Part shown: positions 49,510 to 59,983 of the stretch, piece after piece
Layout: every line of letters starts with the position of its first letter
Position numbering within the stretch: the first letter of the stretch is position 1
Assembly: GCF_002198115.1 (NCBI RefSeq)
Contig: NZ_NGNR01000002.1
Span: forward strand, 355,558-419,557
Direction of reading: 5' to 3'
DNA: 64,000 nt
DNA from: Robiginitalea sediminis
Lineage (GTDB): Bacteria > Bacteroidota > Bacteroidia > Flavobacteriales > Flavobacteriaceae
Position numbers and translations under genes: made by a program
The notes under the pieces: generated by a model
Told to the model about the DNA's origin: nothing
Seen by the model: the letters and a program-made list of their open reading frames with translations, nothing else
The model's database searches: none

Positions 49510-51243
49510 ATGGAACCAGTCAAAGCGATGAAAAAACAAGCGGCCGAGACCAAGACGGTAACCATTACCGGGGCAGAGGCCATTATCCACTGCCTTCTGG
49601 CAGAGGGGGTAGACCTGCTCTACGGGTATCCCGGAGGAGCCATCATGCCGGTCTACGATGAACTTTATAAATTCAAGGACCGCCTGCACCACGTCCTGAC
49701 CCGCCACGAACAGGGCGCGGTACACGCTGCTCAGGGATATGCCCGGGTAAGTGGCAGGGTAGGTGTGGCCATGGCGACCTCAGGCCCCGGGGCCACCAAC
49801 CTGGTAACCGGCCTGGCCGATGCCCAGATCGATTCCACCCCTGTGGTTTGCATTACGGGGCAGGTGCCGCGCCACCTCCTGGGATCGGATGCTTTCCAGG
49901 AAACCGATATTGTGGGTATCTCCACCCCGGTTACCAAATGGAATTACCAGGTTACGCGGGCTGAGGAGATCCCCGAGATCATGGCCAAGGCCTTTTACAT
50001 TGCTCGTAGCGGCCGCCCCGGACCCGTTTTGGTCGATATCACCAAGAATGCCCAGTTCGACACCTTGGAATTCGAGTATAAGCCCTGCAGGGGCGTCCGC
50101 AGCTATACACCCAACCCGAAGCCGGACATGGCTGCGATTGAGGCGGCTGCAGAACTCATCAACACGGCTAAAAAACCTTATATTATTTACGGGCAAGGTG
50201 TGATCCTCGGCGAGGCTGAGGCAGAATTGAATGCCCTGGTCGAGAAGTCCGGGATACCGGCAGCATGGACCATCCTGGGCTTGTCTGCCATGGATTCCGA
50301 CCACCCGCTGAACGTGGGGATGGTGGGGATGCATGGAAATTACGGCCCGAATGTCCTGACCAACGAATGCGATGTGCTGATCGCCATCGGGATGCGCTTC
50401 GACGACCGGGTAACCGGGAACCTGGAAACCTATGCGAAGCAGGCCAAGGTCATCCACTTTGAAATTGACCCTGCAGAGGTGGACAAAAACGTTAAAACCC
50501 ACCTGGCGGTGCTGGGAAATGCGAAAGAAACGCTCTCCCTGTTGCTGCCTAAAATCAAAAAGAACAGCCATGAAGCCTGGCTTGCGGAATTCCACAAGAA
50601 AGACCAGGAAGAATTCAATGCGGTCATCGACAAGGATCTGAACCCCACCAAACCCGGACTCACCATGGGGGAGGTGGTCGCCGAGATCAACCGGGCTACC
50701 GGGCATAAGGCCGTTATTGTCAGCGATGTAGGTCAGCATCAGATGATTGCCTGCCGCTATGCGAAATTCAGGCAGAGCAAGAGCAATATCACCTCCGGCG
50801 GACTCGGGACTATGGGCTTTGCCCTCCCGGCAGCCATAGGAGCCAAGATGGGCGCCCCGGAGCGGGAAGTGGTGGCCATTGTGGGAGACGGAGGATATCA
50901 GATGAATATCCAGGAACTCGGTACGATCTTCCAGACCAAAACACCGGTCAAAATAGTGGTGCTGAACAACGATTTTCTAGGGATGGTTCGCCAGTGGCAG
51001 GAATTGTTTTTCGACCGGCGCTATGCCTCCACCATTATGACCAACCCGGATTTTGTAAAGATTGCGGAAGGGTACCACATCAAGGCACGGCGCGTGGATG
51101 CGCGGGAAGACCTCTCGGCCGCAGTAACGGAAATGATCGCCTGCCCGGACGCCTACTTCCTGGAGGTAAAAGTGGAAAAAGAAGACAACGTATTTCCGAT
51201 GATCCCATCCGGGGCATCGGTATCCGACATCCGGTTGAAATAA
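49510..51243 (+). CDS. ilvB: Acetolactate synthase large subunit
   Basis: A 577-residue ThDP enzyme. LLYGYPGGAIMPVYDELY and RHEQGAVHAAQGYARVSGR hold the catalytic Glu. The FAD-binding middle domain includes TNECDVLIAIGMRFDDRVTG, and GDGGYQMNIQELGTIFQTK plus LNNDFLGMVRQWQELFF binds ThDP-Mg. It condenses pyruvate with pyruvate or 2-oxobutyrate, the first common step of valine, leucine and isoleucine synthesis. The small regulatory subunit follows after 26 bases. Confidence 0.97.
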   Translation: MEPVKAMKKQAAETKTVTITGAEAIIHCLLAEGVDLLYGYPGGAIMPVYDELYKFKDRLHHVLTRHEQGAVHAAQGYARVSGRVGVAMATSGPGATNLVTGLADAQIDSTPVVCITGQVPRHLLGSDAFQETDIVGISTPVTKWNYQVTRAEEIPEIMAKAFYIARSGRPGPVLVDITKNAQFDTLEFEYKPCRGVRSYTPNPKPDMAAIEAAAELINTAKKPYIIYGQGVILGEAEAELNALVEKSGIPAAWTILGLSAMDSDHPLNVGMVGMHGNYGPNVLTNECDVLIAIGMRFDDRVTGNLETYAKQAKVIHFEIDPAEVDKNVKTHLAVLGNAKETLSLLLPKIKKNSHEAWLAEFHKKDQEEFNAVIDKDLNPTKPGLTMGEVVAEINRATGHKAVIVSDVGQHQMIACRYAKFRQSKSNITSGGLGTMGFALPAAIGAKMGAPEREVVAIVGDGGYQMNIQELGTIFQTKTPVKIVVLNNDFLGMVRQWQELFFDRRYASTIMTNPDFVKIAEGYHIKARRVDAREDLSAAVTEMIACPDAYFLEVKVEKEDNVFPMIPSGASVSDIRLK

Positions 51244-51269
51244 AAAAAGGGCCAAAAGGCTGCAGGATT

Positions 51270-51797
51270 ATGGAAAAGCAATGGTTTACCATCTCGGTGT
51301 ACTCCGAAAACCACGTAGGGTTGTTGCACAGAATATCGGGGATATTTTTAAAGCGACATATTAATATAGAAAGTTTAAATGTCTCAAAATCAGAGATAGA
51401 TGATGTTTCTAAATTTACGATAGTAGTCTACACTACCGAGCGGTGGACCACCCATATCGTAGCCCAGATCGAGAAGCAGGTAGAAGTCATCAAAGCCTAT
51501 TACCATACGGACGACGAAACCATCTACCAGGAATCAGCCCTCTTTAAAATCGCTTCTCACCTCTTATTCGATGAGCGGCAGATCCAGAATATCATCAAGG
51601 ATAGCCACAGCCAGATTGTAACGGTAAGCCGGGATTTCTTTGTCCTCGCTAAAACGGGCCGGCGGCACGAAATTGATCAGATGTACCAGGAGCTGGAGCC
51701 TTTCGGCATCATGCAATTCGTTCGCTCCGGCCGTATAACCGTGACCAAGGCGGAAATGCCCATTTCGGCACTCCTGGAAAAATTCCAACACGCTTAA
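51270..51797 (+). CDS. ilvN: Acetolactate synthase small (regulatory) subunit
   Basis: A 175-residue protein. The ATG at 51270 is chosen over longer readings because [23 protein letters not shown] is the standard ACT-domain start and the spacing from ilvB is normal. The first ACT domain (5-80) binds the feedback inhibitor valine, and a C-terminal ACT-like half (85-170, [20 protein letters not shown]) completes the subunit. It activates and regulates IlvB. Bases about 51340-51430 are more A+T-rich than the rest of the operon, coding the [20 protein letters not shown] segment. ilvC starts 25 bases after its stop. Confidence 0.95.
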   Translation: MEKQWFTISVYSENHVGLLHRISGIFLKRHINIESLNVSKSEIDDVSKFTIVVYTTERWTTHIVAQIEKQVEVIKAYYHTDDETIYQESALFKIASHLLFDERQIQNIIKDSHSQIVTVSRDFFVLAKTGRRHEIDQMYQELEPFGIMQFVRSGRITVTKAEMPISALLEKFQHA

Positions 51798-51822
51798 TCT
51801 TATTACAAACCAGAATACAATT

Positions 51823-53298
51823 ATGTCAAATTATTTCAATACGCTGTCCCTCAGGGAGAAACTGGAACAACTGGGTAAATGCCGCTTTATGGAGGCATCC
51901 GAATTCGCCGATGGGGTCGATGCCCTCAAGGGAAAGAAGATCGTCATAGTGGGCTGTGGCGCCCAGGGCCTGAACCAGGGCCTCAATATGCGGGACTCCG
52001 GACTGGATATCTCCTATGCCCTGCGCGAAGCTGCTATTGCGGAAAAGCGGGCTTCTTATAAAAATGCCACGGAAAACAACTTCGCAGTGGGCACCTATGA
52101 AGCGCTTATTCCCACGGCAGACCTGGTCATTAACCTGACCCCGGACAAGCAGCATACCCAGGTGGTTAGTACCGTTATGCCCCTGATGAAAAAAGGAGCT
52201 ACCCTGTCCTATTCCCACGGATTCAATATTGTGGAGGAGGGGATGCAGGTGCGCAAGGACCTTACCGTGATCATGGTGGCGCCAAAAAGCCCGGGCTCCG
52301 AAGTGCGGGAGGAATATAAAAGGGGCTTCGGGGTTCCTACCCTCATTGCCGTACACCCGGAAAACGACCCGGAAGGGAAGGGCCTGGCACAGGCGAAGGC
52401 GTACGCAGCAGCTACCGGAGGCCACCGCGCAGGTGTTCTGGAATCCTCCTTTGTGGCCGAAGTGAAATCGGACCTGATGGGCGAACAAACCATCCTTTGC
52501 GGGCTTTTGCAGACGGGGTCGATCCTGTGTTTCGATAAAATGGTCGAGAAGGGGATGGATGCCGCTTATGCGGCCAAGCTCATCCAATACGGCTGGGAAA
52601 CCATCACAGAAGGCCTTAAATACGGTGGGATCACCAATATGATGGACCGCCTTTCCAACCCCGCCAAGATCAAGGCTTTCGATCTCTCAGAGGAATTAAA
52701 GGACATAATGCGGCCCTTGTTCCGCAAGCATATGGACGACATCATGAGCGGTCATTTTTCCAAGACCATGATGGAAGACTGGGCCAACGACGATAAAAAC
52801 CTGCTGACCTGGCGGGCGGCTACCGGGGAAACGGCCTTTGAAAAGACCGATGCCGGTCCCGATGCCATCAGCGAACAGGAGTACTATGACCACGGCGTCC
52901 TGATGGTGGCCCTTGTAAGGGCGGGGGTGGAACTGGCCTATGAATCCATGACCGAAAGCGGTATTATCGGGGAGTCTGCCTATTACGAATCCCTGCATGA
53001 AACCCCGCTTATTGCCAATACCATTGCCCGGAAGAAACTCTTCGAGATGAACCGGGTCATTTCCGATACTGCGGAGTACGGCTGTTACCTTTTCGACCAT
53101 GCCTGCAAGCCATTGCTCGCCGATTTTATGAAGGGAATAGAAACGGACGTCATCGGGAAGGCTTATGGCGCAGGAAAGGATAACGGGGTAGACAACGCCC
53201 GGTTGATCGCTGTGAACAAAGCCTTGCGCACCCACCCCATCGAGGTGGTAGGCCAGCGCCTGAGGGAGTCCATGACGGCTATGAAACCCATTGTATAA
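51823..53298 (+). CDS. ilvC: Ketol-acid reductoisomerase (class II, long form)
   Basis: A 491-residue enzyme of the long, E. coli-like class. [20 protein letters not shown] binds NADPH. The two knotted C-terminal domains carry the Mg ligands in [14 protein letters not shown] and the repeated ESLHE-type helices ([20 protein letters not shown]). It isomerises and reduces acetolactate, using NADPH. It lies between ilvN and the gapN-like gene with 25- and 12-base gaps. Confidence 0.97.
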   Translation: MSNYFNTLSLREKLEQLGKCRFMEASEFADGVDALKGKKIVIVGCGAQGLNQGLNMRDSGLDISYALREAAIAEKRASYKNATENNFAVGTYEALIPTADLVINLTPDKQHTQVVSTVMPLMKKGATLSYSHGFNIVEEGMQVRKDLTVIMVAPKSPGSEVREEYKRGFGVPTLIAVHPENDPEGKGLAQAKAYAAATGGHRAGVLESSFVAEVKSDLMGEQTILCGLLQTGSILCFDKMVEKGMDAAYAAKLIQYGWETITEGLKYGGITNMMDRLSNPAKIKAFDLSEELKDIMRPLFRKHMDDIMSGHFSKTMMEDWANDDKNLLTWRAATGETAFEKTDAGPDAISEQEYYDHGVLMVALVRAGVELAYESMTESGIIGESAYYESLHETPLIANTIARKKLFEMNRVISDTAEYGCYLFDHACKPLLADFMKGIETDVIGKAYGAGKDNGVDNARLIAVNKALRTHPIEVVGQRLRESMTAMKPIV

Positions 53299-53310
53299 AT
53301 CCAATACGTT

Positions 53311-54900
53311 ATGCCGGTAACACCGCCCATCCCGGAATCCGTCCGCCTGGAGGCACCCATCGACCAGCGGCAATACCTGGTCAATGGGGAATTGCGCACC
53401 TGGGATGGCCCGGTTTCCGAGGTATATTCGACCATTTCAGATGCTGAACCTTATGCCCCAACCGTTTTGGGGTCTATCCCGACTATGGGGGAGGCCGAGG
53501 CCCTGGATGCTCTTGAAGCCGCCATGCAGGCCTACGACAAGGGCAAGGGGGTCTGGCCAACCATGAAGGTGCGCGACCGCATTGCCTGCATGGAGAAGTT
53601 TGTGGGTCAGATGGAGACCAAAAGGGATCGCATCGTCCAGCTCCTGATGTGGGAAATCGGCAAGTCCCAACCCGATTCCGAAAAGGAATTCGACCGGACG
53701 GTGGAGTACATATACGACACCATTGAGGAGTACAAGCAACTGGACCGGGATGCTGCAAAGTTTTCCCGTCACGATGGTGTTTATGCCCACATCCGGCGCG
53801 GCCCCATAGGGGTAGTGCTTTGTTTGGGACCCTATAATTACCCGCTCAATGAAACCTTTGCCCTGCTCATCCCGGCTATTATCATGGGGAATACCACCAT
53901 TTTTAAGCCGGCCAAACACGGCGTGCTGCTCATAACACCACTTTTGGAGGCTTTTCAGAACAGTTTCCCGAAAGGCGTGGTCAATATTCTCTTCGGGCGG
54001 GGCAGGGCAGTGGCCACCCCCATCATGCAATCCGGGAAGGTAGATGTGCTGGCCCTTATCGGCAACAGCGCTTCGGCCAATGCCCTGCAGGACCAACACC
54101 CGAAAAGCAACCGCCTGCGGCTGGTGTTGGGGCTGGAAGCCAAAAACCCGGCAATAGTGCTCCCGGATGCCGATATGGACCTGACTATCAGAGAATGTAT
54201 CAGCGGAACCCTTTCCTTTAACGGACAGCGCTGTACCGCCCTTAAAATCCTCTACGTGCACGAAACCGTGCTTGAAGAGTTTCTGGAGCGATTCACCAAA
54301 GCGGTAGATGCCCTGCGTTTCGGGAATCCGTGGGACCCAGGCGTATCCCTGACCCCATTGCCGGAAGCGGCGAAACCTGACTACATCCAGGAGCTCATAG
54401 ACGATGCCGTGGCCAAAGGGGCCAAAGTCATGAACCCCAAAGGCGGGCAACGCAGTGCCAATTTTATCTGGCCGGCGGTTTTGTACCCCGTTAAACCCGG
54501 GATGCGCGTATACGAAGAGGAACAATTTGGGCCGGTGATCCCGGTGGTTCCTTTTACGGATATCGACCAACCGCTGGACGAGATGGCCGAGAGCAATTAC
54601 GGGCAGCAGGTGAGCCTTTTCGGGAAGGACATCAATACCCTGGCCCCGCTTATCGATACCCTGGCCAACCTGGTGTGCCGGGTGAACCTGAACAGCTCCT
54701 GCCAGCGGGGGCCGGATGTTTACCCTTTTACCGGCCGCAAGGATTCCGCAGTCGCAACCCTTAGTGTGCACGATGCCCTGAGGTCTTTTTCCATTCGGAC
54801 ATTCGTGGCCTTCAAGGACACACCCCTCAACAATGAAACGGTGGAAGCCCTGGTAGATGCCAAACTCTCGAATTTTATAAGTACCGACTATATCCTGTAG
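53311..54900 (+). CDS. gapN: NADP-dependent glyceraldehyde-3-phosphate dehydrogenase-like aldehyde dehydrogenase
   Basis: A 529-residue aldehyde dehydrogenase of the non-phosphorylating GAPN group. [20 protein letters not shown] and [15 protein letters not shown] bind the cofactor, [16 protein letters not shown] carries the general-base Glu, and [11 protein letters not shown] the catalytic Cys. The [20 protein letters not shown] end is typical of GAPN. It would oxidise glyceraldehyde-3-phosphate to 3-phosphoglycerate, yielding NADPH without ATP. It follows ilvC by 12 bases, so it is probably co-transcribed with an NADPH-consuming pathway. Substrate is inferred from motifs. Confidence 0.85.
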   Translation: MPVTPPIPESVRLEAPIDQRQYLVNGELRTWDGPVSEVYSTISDAEPYAPTVLGSIPTMGEAEALDALEAAMQAYDKGKGVWPTMKVRDRIACMEKFVGQMETKRDRIVQLLMWEIGKSQPDSEKEFDRTVEYIYDTIEEYKQLDRDAAKFSRHDGVYAHIRRGPIGVVLCLGPYNYPLNETFALLIPAIIMGNTTIFKPAKHGVLLITPLLEAFQNSFPKGVVNILFGRGRAVATPIMQSGKVDVLALIGNSASANALQDQHPKSNRLRLVLGLEAKNPAIVLPDADMDLTIRECISGTLSFNGQRCTALKILYVHETVLEEFLERFTKAVDALRFGNPWDPGVSLTPLPEAAKPDYIQELIDDAVAKGAKVMNPKGGQRSANFIWPAVLYPVKPGMRVYEEEQFGPVIPVVPFTDIDQPLDEMAESNYGQQVSLFGKDINTLAPLIDTLANLVCRVNLNSSCQRGPDVYPFTGRKDSAVATLSVHDALRSFSIRTFVAFKDTPLNNETVEALVDAKLSNFISTDYIL

Positions 54901-54961
54901 ACCCGGGCCCGGACCTGCTGCTACAGGCGGGTAAGGGCACAGGGTTTAAACCTCCTTGTAG

Positions 54962-56134
54962 ATGCCGTCCTCCCGTTCCCATTTAAAGGCGATCATTGCC
55001 CTGGCCATGGGAGCCTTTGGTATTGCCCTTACTGAGTTTGTGATTATGGGCATCCTCCCCAAAGTAGCGGGGTCCCTTTCCGTTACCATCCCACAGGCCG
55101 GACATTTTATCTCGGCTTACGCACTTGGGGTGGTGGTGGGCGCACCCCTGCTGACCCGGTTGGCTTCGCGCTGGCCCTCCCGGAAGGTGCTTCTGGGCCT
55201 GATGCTTTGGTTTACCTTGTTCAATGGGCTTTCGGCCCTGGCAGAAGGGTATTACAGCATGCTGGCCATCCGATTCCTGGCTGGCCTGCCGCATGGTGCT
55301 TATTTCGGGATTGGGGCGGTACGGGCAGCCCGCCTGGCACCACCGGGCAGGGAGGCACGGGCCATTGCCCGTATGTTTTCCGGCTTTACCCTGGCCAATG
55401 TCCTGGGCGTCCCGCTAGGGACCTATATCGGCAATACCTGGCATTGGGGCGCTTCCTTCCTGATGATTGCGGTAGTGGGCATCCTGACCGTGCTCTGCCT
55501 GTTTTTATGGATGCCTCCCGAATCCGGGAAGGATTCCGGAGAGTCCTCCAAGGGTTCCGGCATGGGCGGATGGGAACTCTGGTCCCTTTTGGCCCTTACC
55601 GCTATCGGGACCGGCGGGTTCTTTGCCTGGTATAGCTATATCGCCCCGCTCCTGATGGAAGTCTCAGGGCACACCGAAACCACGGTAAGCCTGGCCATGG
55701 TCCTTTCAGGGGTCGGGATGGTGATCGGAAATCTAATCGGTGCCCGGCTGGTGGAGTGGCTGCGACCCGTTCGCGCCACCGCCGTTGGGATGTCTTCCAT
55801 GGCGCTAATGCTGGTGCTCAATGCGGCCCTGGCTCCCTATCCGGGATGGGTCCTTGTGATGTGCTTTGTCATCGGGATGGTCACCTTTACCATGGCGGCT
55901 CCCATTCAAATGTCCATTATCGATGCGTCCAAGGGGTCGGAAATGCTGGCCTCCTCTTTCAACCAGAGCGCGTTTAACATCGCCAATGCCTCTGGTGCCT
56001 TTTTTGCCGGTCTGCCGCTAACTATGGGGTACGGGTATACCAGCCCCAGCCTGGTAGGCGCTGTCCTTGCTGCCGTTGGGGCGATCATAGCCCTTGGGAT
56101 CTGGCAGCGTAAAAGACACTTAAAAACCCCGTAG
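54962..56134 (+). CDS. MFS transporter, AraJ/arabinose-efflux type
   Basis: A 390-residue transporter with twelve predicted helices. LTEFVIMGILPKVAGSLSVTIPQAGHFISAYALGVVVGAP is the TM1-TM2 signature of the AraJ/Cml-type drug and sugar efflux group, and RFLAGLPHGAYFGIGAVRAARLAPPGREARA the TM4-TM5 loop. Such proteins extrude sugars or small toxic compounds. The substrate is unknown. The stop codon directly abuts the stop of the convergent leuA-like gene. Confidence 0.9.
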   Translation: MPSSRSHLKAIIALAMGAFGIALTEFVIMGILPKVAGSLSVTIPQAGHFISAYALGVVVGAPLLTRLASRWPSRKVLLGLMLWFTLFNGLSALAEGYYSMLAIRFLAGLPHGAYFGIGAVRAARLAPPGREARAIARMFSGFTLANVLGVPLGTYIGNTWHWGASFLMIAVVGILTVLCLFLWMPPESGKDSGESSKGSGMGGWELWSLLALTAIGTGGFFAWYSYIAPLLMEVSGHTETTVSLAMVLSGVGMVIGNLIGARLVEWLRPVRATAVGMSSMALMLVLNAALAPYPGWVLVMCFVIGMVTFTMAAPIQMSIIDASKGSEMLASSFNQSAFNIANASGAFFAGLPLTMGYGYTSPSLVGAVLAAVGAIIALGIWQRKRHLKTP

Positions 56135-57652
56135 TCAGGGAATATTCAGCATTTTTTCGGTGGCCTTGATGGCTGATACCGTCTGGTCGGAGTCCAACCC
56201 CCGGGTGGTGAATTCGCGGTCCTGGTGCTTCCAGGTGATTACGGTTTCACAGAGGGCGTCGGAGTGGGACCCCGGTGGGATGCGTACCGCGTAATCCACC
56301 AGGGTAGGCAAGGGGCGCTTGATGCCCTTATAGACCTTGCGCAGGGCATTCATAAACGCGTCGAACTGCCCGTCTCCCTGGGCGTGTTCCTCGTAGGTTT
56401 TGCCGTCTATTTCCAGGGCAACCGCTGTGGAGGGCTGCAACCCCTTTGCATGGGTCAGGACATAGGAACGGATAAAGACGCGTTGTTGGTGCATATCACT
56501 GCCCAAAACATCGGAGATGATATACGGCAGGTCCTCGCGGGTAACCCGTTCCTTTTTATCTCCAAGCTCTATAATACGGGCCGTTACCTTGCGGACTTCT
56601 TCCTCATTCAGGGTCAGCCCGAGTTCCTGCAGGTTCTTCTGGATATTGGCCTTTCCGGAGGTTTTCCCCAGGGCATAGCGCCTTTTCCGCCCGAAACGCT
56701 CCGGCATTAAGTCATTGAAGTAAAGATTCTTCTTGTTGTCCCCATCGGCATGTATTCCAGCGGTTTGGGTAAATACGTTTTCCCCTACAATGGGTTTGTT
56801 GGCCGGGATGGTGATCCCGGTAAAGGCAGACACCAGTTTACTGACCTTATACAGGGAACTTTCCACCACGCCCACTTCCACTTCCGGCATAAAATCATTC
56901 AGCACAGCCACCACGCTGGCCAGGGGGGCGTTCCCGGCCCGTTCCCCCATGCCGTTAACGGTAAGGTGGAGGCCGTCTACCCCCGCCCGTACTGCTTCCA
57001 TCACATTGGCTACGCTCAGGTCGTAGTCGTTGTGGCCGTGGAAGTCGATGTGCTGGTCCGGGTAGCGTTCCCGGATGGCACTCAGGAATTCAAAGGTTTC
57101 CTTAGGCGTAAGGACTCCCAGGGTATCCGGGAGCAGGATACGTTTTATGGGCTGTGTGGTCAGGAAATCCAGGAACTGGAAGACATACTCCGGTGAATTT
57201 CGCATCCCATTGCTCCAGTCTTCCAGGTAAATATTGGAAGAAAATCCCAGTTTGCGTGCCTCCTCCAGTACCCTGCCAATGTCCTCGAAATGGGCTTCCG
57301 GGCTTTTCTTTAGCTGGTATTTCAGGTGGTTCAGGGAGCCTTTGGTGAGCAGATTCTGGACTTTGGCTCCGGCCTTGCGCATCCATTCCAGGGAGGCACC
57401 GCCATCAACAAAAGTCAGGATTTCCACATGTTCCAGCAGCCCTGCGCCTTCTGCCCAGCCAGTAATCTGCCGCACCGACTCGAATTCCCCTTCGGAAACC
57501 CGGGCAGAGGCCACCTCAATGCGGTCTACGCGCAATTCTTCCAGAAGGAGTTTGGCCAGGGTGAGTTTTTCCGAGGCCGTAAAGGAGACCCCGGAGGTTT
57601 GTTCCCCATCCCTAAGGGTGGTGTCCATGATTTCAATACGCCGCTTGCTCAT
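56135..57652 (-). CDS. 2-isopropylmalate synthase/citramalate synthase family enzyme
   Basis: A 505-residue DRE-TIM metallolyase. MDTTLRDGEQTSGVSFTASE is the catalytic start, DFHGHNDYDLSVANVMEAV the metal-binding HxH, and LTVNGMGERAGNAPLASVVA the family G-x-G-E-R-x-G-N motif. The C-terminal LeuA dimer/regulatory domain (about 385-500) is complete. It condenses acetyl-CoA with 2-oxoisovalerate (leucine) or pyruvate (isoleucine via citramalate). The leuC-leuD context favours leucine synthesis, but citramalate synthase cannot be excluded. It starts 21 bases after leuD. Confidence 0.85.
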   Translation of the reverse strand: MSKRRIEIMDTTLRDGEQTSGVSFTASEKLTLAKLLLEELRVDRIEVASARVSEGEFESVRQITGWAEGAGLLEHVEILTFVDGGASLEWMRKAGAKVQNLLTKGSLNHLKYQLKKSPEAHFEDIGRVLEEARKLGFSSNIYLEDWSNGMRNSPEYVFQFLDFLTTQPIKRILLPDTLGVLTPKETFEFLSAIRERYPDQHIDFHGHNDYDLSVANVMEAVRAGVDGLHLTVNGMGERAGNAPLASVVAVLNDFMPEVEVGVVESSLYKVSKLVSAFTGITIPANKPIVGENVFTQTAGIHADGDNKKNLYFNDLMPERFGRKRRYALGKTSGKANIQKNLQELGLTLNEEEVRKVTARIIELGDKKERVTREDLPYIISDVLGSDMHQQRVFIRSYVLTHAKGLQPSTAVALEIDGKTYEEHAQGDGQFDAFMNALRKVYKGIKRPLPTLVDYAVRIPPGSHSDALCETVITWKHQDREFTTRGLDSDQTVSAIKATEKMLNIP

Positions 57653-57673
57653 AGGTCAGGGTTGCCTTAAGGC

Positions 57674-58270
57674 TTAAAGGGGGGTCTTGGTGGCAAAGGT
57701 CTCGATCTCTACCTTCATGTTGAGCAGGTAATCGATATCGTCGAAACCGTTTAACAGATTATCTTTTTTATACCCGTTGATCTCAAAGGATTCCTGTTGG
57801 CCGGTAGCCTTCAGGGTTATGGTCTGCTCAGGCAGGTTTACCTCCAGTTCTGTTTTGGGGTTTGCTTCGATGGCCTCAAAAATAGCCTGCAGGAATTCCG
57901 GGCTGACCTGCACCGGCAGGACTCCCACGTTCAGGCAGTTATTGCGGAAGATATCCGCGAAGAAACTCGATACCACGCACCGGAACCCGTAGTCGTATAC
58001 GGCCCAGGCGGCATGTTCCCTGGAGGAACCGGAGCCGAAGTTTTTCCCGCCTACCAGGATTTTGCCCCCGTAAATGGGATTGTTCAGGACAAATTGTTCC
58101 TTCGGGGAATTATCCGGGTTGTATCGCCAATCCCTAAACAGGTTGTCGCCAAAACCCTTGCGCTCGGTAGCTTTCAGGAAGCGTGCGGGAATGATCTGGT
58201 CCGTGTCCACGTTCTCGATGGGCAGGGGCACGGCCGTACTGGTCAGGATATTGAATTTATCGTATGCCAT
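57674..58270 (-). CDS. leuD: 3-isopropylmalate dehydratase small subunit
   Basis: A 198-residue swivelling domain protein. [59 protein letters not shown] and the GVLPVQVS end are the family landmarks. It pairs with LeuC to isomerise 2-isopropylmalate. It follows leuC by 69 bases on the same strand. Confidence 0.96.
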   Translation of the reverse strand: MAYDKFNILTSTAVPLPIENVDTDQIIPARFLKATERKGFGDNLFRDWRYNPDNSPKEQFVLNNPIYGGKILVGGKNFGSGSSREHAAWAVYDYGFRCVVSSFFADIFRNNCLNVGVLPVQVSPEFLQAIFEAIEANPKTELEVNLPEQTITLKATGQQESFEINGYKKDNLLNGFDDIDYLLNMKVEIETFATKTPL

Positions 58271-58339
58271 AATGTCGTTCTGTCAATATTTGGAAATTGC
58301 CCCGGTAGCTTTCGGGGTGGAAGTCGGGTTTTGTTTGCT

Positions 58340-59749
58340 CTAAGCTGTTTGCAATTCCAGTAATTCCCTGGGGTCTGTAACCTTTCCGGTTACGGCAGCA
58401 GCAGCGGCCACCAGGGGGCTGGCCAGGAGGGTGCGGGCCCCCGGGCCCTGCCTTCCTTCAAAATTCCGGTTGGAGGTGCTCACCGCGTATTTACCCGCGG
58501 GGATTTTATCGTCGTTCATCGCCAGGCAGGCCGAGCAGCCGGGTTCTCTTAATTCGAAACCGGCTTCTTCCAGGATTTCCAGGATGCCTTCCTCGCGGAT
58601 GGCGCTTTCCACCTTGTGGGAACCTGGCACCAGCCAGGCGGTTACGTGGTCCGCTTTCCTCCGTCCTTTAACTACGCTGGCAAAGGCGCGGAAATCCTCT
58701 ATGCGGCCATTGGTGCAACTGCCCAGAAATACAAAATCGATTTTCTTCCCGAGCATGGATTCCCCTTCATTAAAGTCCATATAGGCCAACGATTTGCGGT
58801 AGGTGCTTGCCCCGCCTTCCACGGCACTGGCTTCAGGGATGCTGTGGGTAATACCCACGCCCATCCCGGGGTTGGTTCCATAGGTAATCATGGGCTCTAT
58901 GGATGCTCCGTCGAAGTGGAGCTCACGGTCGAACCGGGCATCCGCATCGGAATGCAGGGTTTCCCAGTACGCCATGGCCTGGTCCCAATCGGCTCCCTTG
59001 GGCGCAAATTCCCGCCCCTTGATATAGTCGAAGGTTTTGGCATCCGGGGCAATCATCCCGCCCCGGGCCCCCATTTCAATACTGAGGTTGCATACGGTCA
59101 TGCGGCCTTCCATACTCATGTTCTCGAAGACCTCCCCGGCGTATTCCACAAAATATCCCGTAGCACCTGATGTGGTGAGCTGGGAGATGATGTATAAGGC
59201 CACATCCTTGGGGGTAACGGCAGGGTTGAGTTTTCCGTCGATGCTGATGCGCATGCTTTTTGGCTTGGGTTGCATGATACACTGGGTGGCCAGTACCATT
59301 TCAACCTCCGAAGTCCCGATCCCAAATGCAATCGCTCCGAATGCCCCGTGTGTGGAGGTATGCGAATCGCCGCAAACTATCGTCGCCCCTGGGAGGGTAA
59401 TCCCGTTTTCGGGCCCTATGACATGCACAATCCCGTTTTTTTCATGGCCTAACCCCCAATAGGGGATACCGTGAGCCTCCGCATTGCGCTGGAGGGCATC
59501 CAACTGGTTGGCCGAAAGGGGGTCCTGCACCGGCAGGTGCTGGTTGCGGGTGGGAGTGTTATGGTCGGCCGTAGCGAAGGTCCTGCTGGGGTAAAGCACC
59601 GGAATACTCCGGTTCTTAAGCCCCAGGAAGGCTACCGGGCTGGTAACTTCATGTACCAGGTGCCTGTCGATAAACAAGACGTCGGGGCCGTTTTCGATAC
59701 TGCGGACTACGTGCGAGTCCCAGACTTTGTCGAACAAGGTTTTGCTCAT
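58340..59749 (-). CDS. leuC: 3-isopropylmalate dehydratase large subunit
   Basis: A 469-residue aconitase-like enzyme. The 4Fe-4S ligands are in [19 protein letters not shown] and [40 protein letters not shown] and [17 protein letters not shown] are further signature blocks. It is the first gene of leuC-leuD-leuA. Its leader (59750-59830) has two stem-loops that could regulate the operon. Confidence 0.97.
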   Translation of the reverse strand: MSKTLFDKVWDSHVVRSIENGPDVLFIDRHLVHEVTSPVAFLGLKNRSIPVLYPSRTFATADHNTPTRNQHLPVQDPLSANQLDALQRNAEAHGIPYWGLGHEKNGIVHVIGPENGITLPGATIVCGDSHTSTHGAFGAIAFGIGTSEVEMVLATQCIMQPKPKSMRISIDGKLNPAVTPKDVALYIISQLTTSGATGYFVEYAGEVFENMSMEGRMTVCNLSIEMGARGGMIAPDAKTFDYIKGREFAPKGADWDQAMAYWETLHSDADARFDRELHFDGASIEPMITYGTNPGMGVGITHSIPEASAVEGGASTYRKSLAYMDFNEGESMLGKKIDFVFLGSCTNGRIEDFRAFASVVKGRRKADHVTAWLVPGSHKVESAIREEGILEILEEAGFELREPGCSACLAMNDDKIPAGKYAVSTSNRNFEGRQGPGARTLLASPLVAAAAAVTGKVTDPRELLELQTA

Positions 59750-59772
59750 AATGCGATTCTGCCTTAAGTGAT

Positions 59773-59825
59773 TTTAGCTTCGCTAAAGTACAAAGGGGTT
59801 TGGCTTGCGTAAAACAAAGCCCCTT
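59773..59825 (-). promoter_or_regulatory. Two stem-loops in the leuC leader
   Basis: TTTAGC (59773-59778) and GCTAAA (59782-59787) form a small hairpin. AAGGGG plus TTTG (59793-59802) pair with CAAA and CCCCTT (59815-59825), with a one-base bulge. Both lie between leuC and the recG gene in minus-strand reading, before leuC. They may form a leader structure. A TACTTTAG box on the minus strand (complement of about 59783-59790) is embedded in the same segment, so promoter use of the repeat is also possible. Confidence 0.4.
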
Positions 59826-59983
59826 CAAATTACGATGCCCAACATAGGGTTATATTCCCGAAGAGCTGCTGAATATGGCATGTTTCGGCTAGGAAGCAGG
59901 GTTTGTACTGGGGGAAGGACTGCCCTGGTGAACGCGTACGAAACATGAGTTGAGCCCTAAGTAGTAGTAAGTCGTGTCCGGAT
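59826..59983. other. Region downstream of recG with long inverted repeat
   Basis: CATGTTTCG (59879-59887) and CGAAACATG (59939-59947) are perfect 9-bp complements 51 bases apart, with a shorter CAGGG/CCCTG pair (59897-59901 and 59923-59927) nested inside. It may be a structured recG 3' end, a small RNA or a mobile remnant; nothing else is recognised in the region. Confidence 0.35.

Noticed and set aside
50994-51797. A longer ilvN start inside the ilvB gene
   Set aside because: The ATG at 51270 gives the normal ACT-domain start and avoids a long overlap with ilvB.
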